The position numbers were made by a program, and so were the translations under genes. 64,000 nt of DNA from Daucus carota subsp. sativus (taxonomy: Eukaryota; Streptophyta; Magnoliopsida; Apiales; Apiaceae): contig NC_030381.2 in NCBI RefSeq assembly GCF_001625215.2, positions 50,367,214-50,431,213 of the forward strand, written 5' to 3'. Positions 59,135 to 64,000 of this stretch are shown in pieces (within the stretch, counting starts at the first letter, position 1; each line of letters starts with the position of its first letter). The notes beneath the pieces were generated by a model that worked only from the letters and a program-made list of their open reading frames with translations, had not been told where the DNA came from and searched no databases.

Positions 59135-60426
59135 GATATAATAATGATGTACCAAAATCATTTGCCCACGATTTTCAAAAGATATCAACCCCACAATGGC
59201 AGACATGACTTACTATTTGCTGAAACTAATTGGAAACAATTTCCCAAAGTGGTAGCTAAGCATGAAATTTACTTCTGGTCAGCGTTCTCCACAACCACAT
59301 GCCATGCATTAATTTTAGATTCCTGATGTCGGTATTTACTGGAAAGTGGAAACAGTAGGAGTACTAAACAAGAAGAGGCACCCGATGGTTTTTTTATTTT
59401 GAGTTCTTATATTTTATAAATCAAGAGAAAGAGAATAAAATTTCAAAACACTTCGGTGACTCTTCCTAATTTTAAGAGCTCTTCTTGTTGGCTGTATTGG
59501 AATCTTAAAATTTCAGTAGCATCTGACATATTAAAAATTCAATCTAATAGTTCTTATTAATTTGATTTAACTGATTCAAGTTACAAAACAAACCATCAAA
59601 ATCTTTTGCATGTTTAGTTTTAAAGAACCATCAATAGGAAATAGGAAGATGAAAAGAACTCCCAACATAATTCGCAACCTTAGAGCAACTTCAATAACTT
59701 AGCTATTTCGAGTTTTAAACAAAAATATGAGGAATATGAAAAAATAATCCATCTTATCTTTAGCTAATCTCTCTCCTCTTCTGAATCTTATTTTATAATA
59801 AATTTTAAAAACAAACATGTTCTCTCTTTACTTATGGACCAGAATTTGACGGTCGAAAATATTTTTAGTTAGATTCCCCACTACATCTGGTCGTTCTTTC
59901 AGAACTCTCTCTCCTCTTCCAAGCGTTTGTAGACCGCCTGCTTGTCCACTCCTCTTATCAGGGTAGCACTCTTCCGGAGCAACCGTGTTTGAATCGTAAG
60001 AGTTTGAACGGGCGAGTGACTTTAATAATATAACTATTTTGTCTTTCTACTCCAATAAATATAAATTATTCTTAATAATAAACAGATATTAAAAAAGTGA
60101 ATATAAAAAAAGTACTTAAAATGAATATGCATTAAAATAATAAAACTAATATTTATAATGTATTAATTAAGATTTAAGAATATGTTAAGGGTGTCTTGAA
60201 AATATTTTATTCATACTTGTAAAACCATACAGCAAAGATAATGAACTTATATGAAAATTGTCGCCACAAAGAAAAAATCCCAGGGAATTTTAATTGTTAT
60301 TTTGTATATGTTATGTAGGTTTTAACTCACCAGAAAAAGTAGTTTATATTTTTCTAAGCTAATTATTTAATTATTATTAATTTGAACAATAATAGAATAC
60401 AATTATACAAATGGAAGTGTCTAGGC
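59040..60426. repeat. Segmental tandem duplication, copy 2
   Basis: Second copy of the segment at 57416-58690, about 1.6 kb downstream. It differs by an extra piece at about 59682-59865 (starting TTAGAGCAACTTCAATAACT) and by small gaps. It ends about 220 bp before TPS4, so it forms most of that gene's upstream region. Confidence 0.82.
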
Positions 60427-60565
60427 ATGGGTTTGGTTTTTTTTATTAGCCAGATTTGTCATTTGAAATTTTCCAAATGAATCAACTCTTAAATGGAAGT
60501 TTCTCAGAGCGGCAGCTAAGGCCTAAGCACTAGTAAACTTGTCTGGCCAACTTGCTTTACTTCCG

Positions 60566-60573
60566 TATATATA
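60566..60573 (+). promoter_or_regulatory. TATA box of TPS4
   Basis: TATATATA, 72 bp before the ATG at 60645. Confidence 0.4.
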
Positions 60574-60644
60574 CAGCAGCATTCTCATGCATCTGCATAT
60601 CAAACATCATTTAGAGCTACTGCATTATATATATAATAGTAGAG

Positions 60645-61154
60645 ATGGCTCTTGCATACTCTTCAGTGATGATTTGTTGCAACTTTGGGAGAGATTTGCC
60701 CTTGAAAGCTACCAAAACTACAACCCTAAAGCCTGCCATCAAATCATTTTCTCAGAGAACTAAGGTTGCTGTGCCTCAAGAGCCCATAGTTCGACGATCA
60801 GGCGATTACCAACCTTGCATTTGGGACTACAACTTTTTTCAGTCTCTGAGAACTGATTACACTGTAATTTCTTTGTAGCTTTTTGTTTCAGTTTGATTTA
60901 TTGGTTTTTGTTGTTTAATGAATAAAAATCATTGTGTAAGATACAGGGTGAAGAATGCAATGCTCGAGCTGCGGTGTTGAAAGAAGATGTTAAGTTGATT
61001 CTTGAAAACGTAGTTGATCCGTTAGATCAGCTGGAGCTAATTGATAGCTTTCAAAGACTTGGCCTGGGTTACCATTTTGAAGAAGAAATCAAACGTACCT
61101 TGGAAAAGATATACAATAGTGATTCAACAAATAATGATAAGTGGGAAAAGAATT
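60645..61154 (+). pseudogene. TPS4: terpene synthase gene cut in exon 2 by a Copia element
   Basis: Exon 1 (60645-60863, 73 residues) starts MALAYSSVMICCNFGRDLPL and keeps RRX8W (Arg50-Arg51, Trp60). Exon 2 starts at 60947 after a normal intron and codes GEECNARAAVLKEDVKLILE, then the family block DPLDQLELIDSFQRLGLGYH and FEEEIKRTLEKIYN. The match to TPS1-3 stops at 61154, where a Copia LTR begins; coding then runs into LTR sequence. The rest of exon 2 and exons 3-7, if they survive, lie past the element and outside the window. Up to the break the frame is clean, which suggests the insertion is what silenced the gene and that it happened fairly recently. Its sequence is distinct from TPS1, TPS2 and TPS3. 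Confidence 0.88.
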
Positions 61155-62119
61155 TGTTGGGAGTCACAGTGAAAATCACAGCAACAATGTGTAGAGCAGT
61201 TATATTATATAAACAAGAGTAGGCCAACGAAACCACAACAATATAGCATGCACGAAGATCGTATACACAATAATCAGTGACTGATAAATTACGAGAAAAG
61301 AAGAGAAAGGCGCACCTTACACCGTCGCTAGAATTAGTATACAGAACAGCTGAGTCGCCTAGCCCTTCGATGAAGACTAGACTGTTCTTGAAGTGATTAT
61401 TGCCCCACTACGCTGTGATGGGTAGTCGCAATATCGCTCCCAGGATAAAACAGCACAGACCGAACCGCTCACAGACACGAGTACGATCAACAGCGATCAA
61501 CACCTCAGTTCGCCCGAGAACAGTATGTATATATATCGGAGGAGAGGGTGAGAGAGTAAGAGAGAAGAATGAGAATGGTGTTTTTCCCGTGTTCCAACTC
61601 AAGTGTCGAGGCTCACTATTTATAGTGAGGCCAAGGCACCAACACACCGTCCAGATTCATTTGTCCAGGTTCAATGAATCTGTATCTGTCAGACATTCTG
61701 ACCAGATTCATTTGTCCAGGTTCAATGAATCTGTATCTGTCAGACATTCTGACCAGATTCATTTGTCCAGGTTCAATGAATCTGTATCTGTCAGACATAC
61801 TGACCAGATTCATTTGTCCAGGTTCAATGAATCTGTATCTATCAGATATACTGACCAGATTCACTTGTCCAGATTCAATGAATCTGTATCTGTTAGAGAT
61901 ACTGACCAGATTCATTTGTCCAGATTCAATGAATCTGTATCTATCAGATATACTGACCAGATTCATTTGTCCAGATTAAATGAATCACATTCTCATTTCA
62001 AGCTCTTTCAAGCCACTGTATTCAACTCTATTTCTCAATGGATTTCACTAAGAAAATGTCCCGGAAATTACATCAAGAACATATTAAAAAATATGCTTTA
62101 AACTTTCCATTTTCTAACA
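61155..62119 (-). repeat. 3' LTR of the Copia element
   Basis: About 965 bp bounded by TGTTGG and CTAACA, the short inverted ends of Copia LTRs, with a polypurine tract adjoining on the internal side. A TATAAATA on the minus strand (61617-61624) marks the likely promoter. The U3 part carries the 51-bp repeats at 61652-61987. Confidence 0.85.
61652..61987. repeat. Six and a half 51-bp tandem repeats in the LTR U3 region
   Basis: Units start at 61652, 61703, 61754, 61805, 61856, 61907 and 61958 (the last partial), a constant 51-bp period. Each unit has CAGATTCATT and, ten bases later, AATGAATCTG, its near or exact reverse complement, so every unit has dyad symmetry. In element orientation they lie just upstream of the LTR TATA box. 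Confidence 0.93.
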
Positions 62120-62643
62120 ATCCCCCACAAATCCATATAGATATGCATATTAGTCCTCATCATGACTTGTTTTTCAGAGTAGGTACCCTTCCGGGTTTGA
62201 ACCCTCCTAAGTCCCCTACTTCGATGGCTACCGGATATAGATGGATTGTTTCACCTTGAATCTCTATCCGTTGGGTGTAACCACACTCCATAGACGACGA
62301 CAAGTCAAAGGCTATGGTGCCGATCTACGGCTTTGAGACATTAATGGTCGTGTCTCGATCCTGTTCGTCGAATGTTTCAAGGAATAACCCTTTCCTCTAA
62401 TTGCGACCTCACAATTACATTCGCTTAGCTGGGCATCTCCAGAGATGTACTGCAACCATCTCGTCAAATGACTTGACCCCATTCAGAGTTCTAAAAACTC
62501 TTGCTATACTTGCAGTTTCAGTACCTTTTAGGTTTGCAGGGGATAGACTCAAATATATGAGAATCTACTTTGTAGTTAAAGGTACTACCGATCCACCCTT
62601 ACAGCTTGTTTACCACATTGAATACACTTCGAGGGATCTCCTC

Positions 62644-64000
62644 TCAGATGTATTGGGTTCCCGCTGTAGATGAATCATGATGGGTTATCAGTCCCATCCC
62701 CAACCTTGACTTAAGGACAACAGCATGCTCAAGCCCTTTAGTCAGTGGATCAGCTATGTTATCTTGAGTTCCAATGAACTCAATAGCAATAGTCCGATCA
62801 GACACCAAACCCCTTATAGACTTAAGTCTAACTTGGATGTGTCTCTTTGTTTTAGCATTATACTTGACACTTCTGATCTTGTCGATAGTTGTACGGCTAT
62901 CACAATGAACAGAAATTGCCGGTAGCGGACGACTTACTACAGGTAACATAGACATGAGTCCATGTAACCATTCAGCCTCCGTACCCGTGGCATCCAATGC
63001 ACACAACTCGGCCTCAAATGTAGACCGAGTTACTATAGTCTGTCTAGTCGACTTCCAGGATACTGCTCCACCCGCAAGGGTAAACAGATATCCAGTCACT
63101 CCATTGGAACCAGACTTCTTAGCTATCCAACTCGCATCACTATATCCCTCAAGCACACTAGGATATCTCCTGTAGTGCAACCCAAGATATATGGTGCCTT
63201 TCAGATATCTAAGTACTCTATCTAGAGCATCCCAATGAGTTCTGTTTGGACAGCTTGTATATCTTGCTAACTTAGACACAGAATATGATATATCTGGTCT
63301 AGTACCATTAGCAAGATATTGCAAACTACCAATAATCTGAGAATATCTTAACTGAGACACAGGTACACCTGAAGCATTCTTGATAAGAGCAACTTTAGGA
63401 TCATATGGTGTACTAGCAATTCTACAATTTGAATAACCATACTTCTCAAGTATAGATTTCTCTATATAATGAGATTGTGACAAGGTTATTCCCTCAGTTG
63501 ACTGAGTCAACTTGAGTCCAAGAATCACATTCGCCTCACCCATGTCCTTCATTTCAAAGTGTCTTTTCAAGAAATTCTTTGTCTCGTTAATAATCTCAAT
63601 ATTGGTTCCAAACAGTAGTATATCATCCACATACAAGCACAACACAATATGTTCATTTCCTTTAACCTTATAGTAGACACACTTGTCATTATCATTAACT
63701 ATAAAATCAAAAGTCAAAACAGTGTCATCAAACTTTTTGTGCCAGTCTCTAGGAGCTTGTTTCAAGCCGTAGATGGATTTGACTAACTTACATACTTTCC
63801 TCTCATTGCCAGATGCAACAAATCCCTCAGGCTGATCCATATAAATCTCTTCTTCAAGATCACCATGAAGAAAAGCTGTCTTTACATCCATTTGATGGAT
63901 GATAAGACCATGTACGGAAGCCAATGCTACAAGCATTCGGATCGTTGTCAATCTTGCAACAGGAGAGTATGTATCAAAGTAGTCAATGCCTTCTCTTTGC
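62644..64000 (-). CDS. Copia polyprotein, C-terminal part (reverse transcriptase and RNase H)
   Basis: Part of the retrotransposon that starts at 61155. The frame is open to the window edge. Parts in order on the minus strand: the entry of the reverse transcriptase (FDTYSPVARL), MDVKTAFLHGDLEEEIYMDQ, the catalytic LYVDDILLFG, a connection region with RYLKGTIYLGLHY, then RNase H with YSDASW and a C-terminal DPLTKGL. Gag, protease and integrase would lie outside the window. Lineage within Copia not assigned. Confidence 0.9.
   Translation of the reverse strand, partial: QREGIDYFDTYSPVARLTTIRMLVALASVHGLIIHQMDVKTAFLHGDLEEEIYMDQPEGFVASGNERKVCKLVKSIYGLKQAPRDWHKKFDDTVLTFDFIVNDNDKCVYYKVKGNEHIVLCLYVDDILLFGTNIEIINETKNFLKRHFEMKDMGEANVILGLKLTQSTEGITLSQSHYIEKSILEKYGYSNCRIASTPYDPKVALIKNASGVPVSQLRYSQIIGSLQYLANGTRPDISYSVSKLARYTSCPNRTHWDALDRVLRYLKGTIYLGLHYRRYPSVLEGYSDASWIAKKSGSNGVTGYLFTLAGGAVSWKSTRQTIVTRSTFEAELCALDATGTEAEWLHGLMSMLPVVSRPLPAISVHCDSRTTIDKIRSVKYNAKTKRHIQVRLKSIRGLVSDRTIAIEFIGTQDNIADPLTKGLEHAVVLKSRLGMGLITHHDSSTAGTQYI

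Larger units (their letters stand above)
56177..60644. other. Region between TPS3 and TPS4
   Basis: About 4.5 kb. Begins with the TPS3 3' flank, which carries a private insertion (56217-56627). From about 57416 to 60430 it consists of two tandem copies of a 1.3-1.4 kb segment. No intact gene was recognised. Confidence 0.55.
61155..64000 (-). mobile_element. Copia LTR retrotransposon, reverse orientation, continuing past the window
   Basis: The element lies on the minus strand, so its 3' end is at 61155. It consists of a 3' LTR (61155-62119), a polypurine tract just inside (GTGGGGGAT on the minus strand), about 520 bp of non-coding sequence, and the end of the polyprotein (from 62644 to the window edge). 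The visible coding part contains the Copia reverse transcriptase marks (MDVKTAFLHGDL, YVDDIL) and RNase H. Only one LTR is visible, so its age cannot be estimated from LTR divergence. The visible part looks whole. The 5 bases before it, GAATT, are the candidate target duplication. Confidence 0.92.

Noticed and set aside
61652-61987. Regular direct repeats that could suggest a CRISPR-like array
   Set aside because: The units are head to tail without spacers, lie in a retrotransposon LTR and the host is a plant.
61400-62101. Open frame encoding a 17-residue repeated peptide
   Set aside because: It is produced by the 51-bp LTR repeats, whose period is a multiple of three. It lies wholly inside the LTR and is not a gene.

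Overview
This is a nuclear segment of a flowering plant, almost certainly a eudicot. The DNA is AT-rich, the genes have short exons with GT-AG introns, and miniature transposons of the Stowaway, Harbinger and hAT types are scattered between and inside genes. Gene families include plant-specific ones: BPC/GAGA-binding, DUF538, TPS-b, NET/KIP1-like and P-class PPR. An asterid origin is possible, but the species cannot be fixed from sequence alone.

Layout. 1-19 kb: an FQR1-type NAD(P)H:quinone reductase (+), an atypical bHLH factor of the bHLH112/123 group (-, 7 exons), a tyrosine-rich disordered protein like Arabidopsis At5g39570/PLDRP1 (+), and a secreted DUF538 protein (+). 19-24 kb: gene-poor, with nested Harbinger-like MITEs. 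24-39 kb: a G3BP-like NTF2+RRM protein (+), a class I BASIC PENTACYSTEINE factor (+) whose leader is full of CT/GA repeats, a NET/KIP1-like coiled-coil protein (-) and a mitochondrial-type PPR protein (+). 40-64 kb: a tandem cluster of TPS-b (monoterpene synthase-like) genes ending in a Copia retrotransposon that runs off the window.

The terpene synthase cluster is the main interest. Three complete 7-exon genes are present, called TPS1, TPS2 and TPS3 here. A fourth gene, TPS4, is cut in exon 2 by the Copia element. At least two stubs remain of further copies: a promoter plus exon 1 scrap at about 40.25-40.69 kb, and an exon 6 scrap with flanking DNA at about 49.29-50.05 kb. Shared flanks indicate that a two-gene unit (TPS1-like plus TPS2-like) was duplicated. 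The second TPS1-like copy then collapsed to a stub, while TPS2 and TPS3 stayed nearly identical. TPS1 has Tyr in place of Trp in the RRX8W motif. TPS2 carries a promoter MITE and an intron Stowaway, both missing from TPS3.

The intact TPS genes would all act on geranyl diphosphate in plastids, giving a volatile monoterpene locus under active birth and death. The other genes are ordinary housekeeping or regulatory genes with no evident link to the cluster. Exon boundaries were derived by hand from splice signals, reading phase and family alignment. No tRNA, rRNA or CRISPR array was seen.
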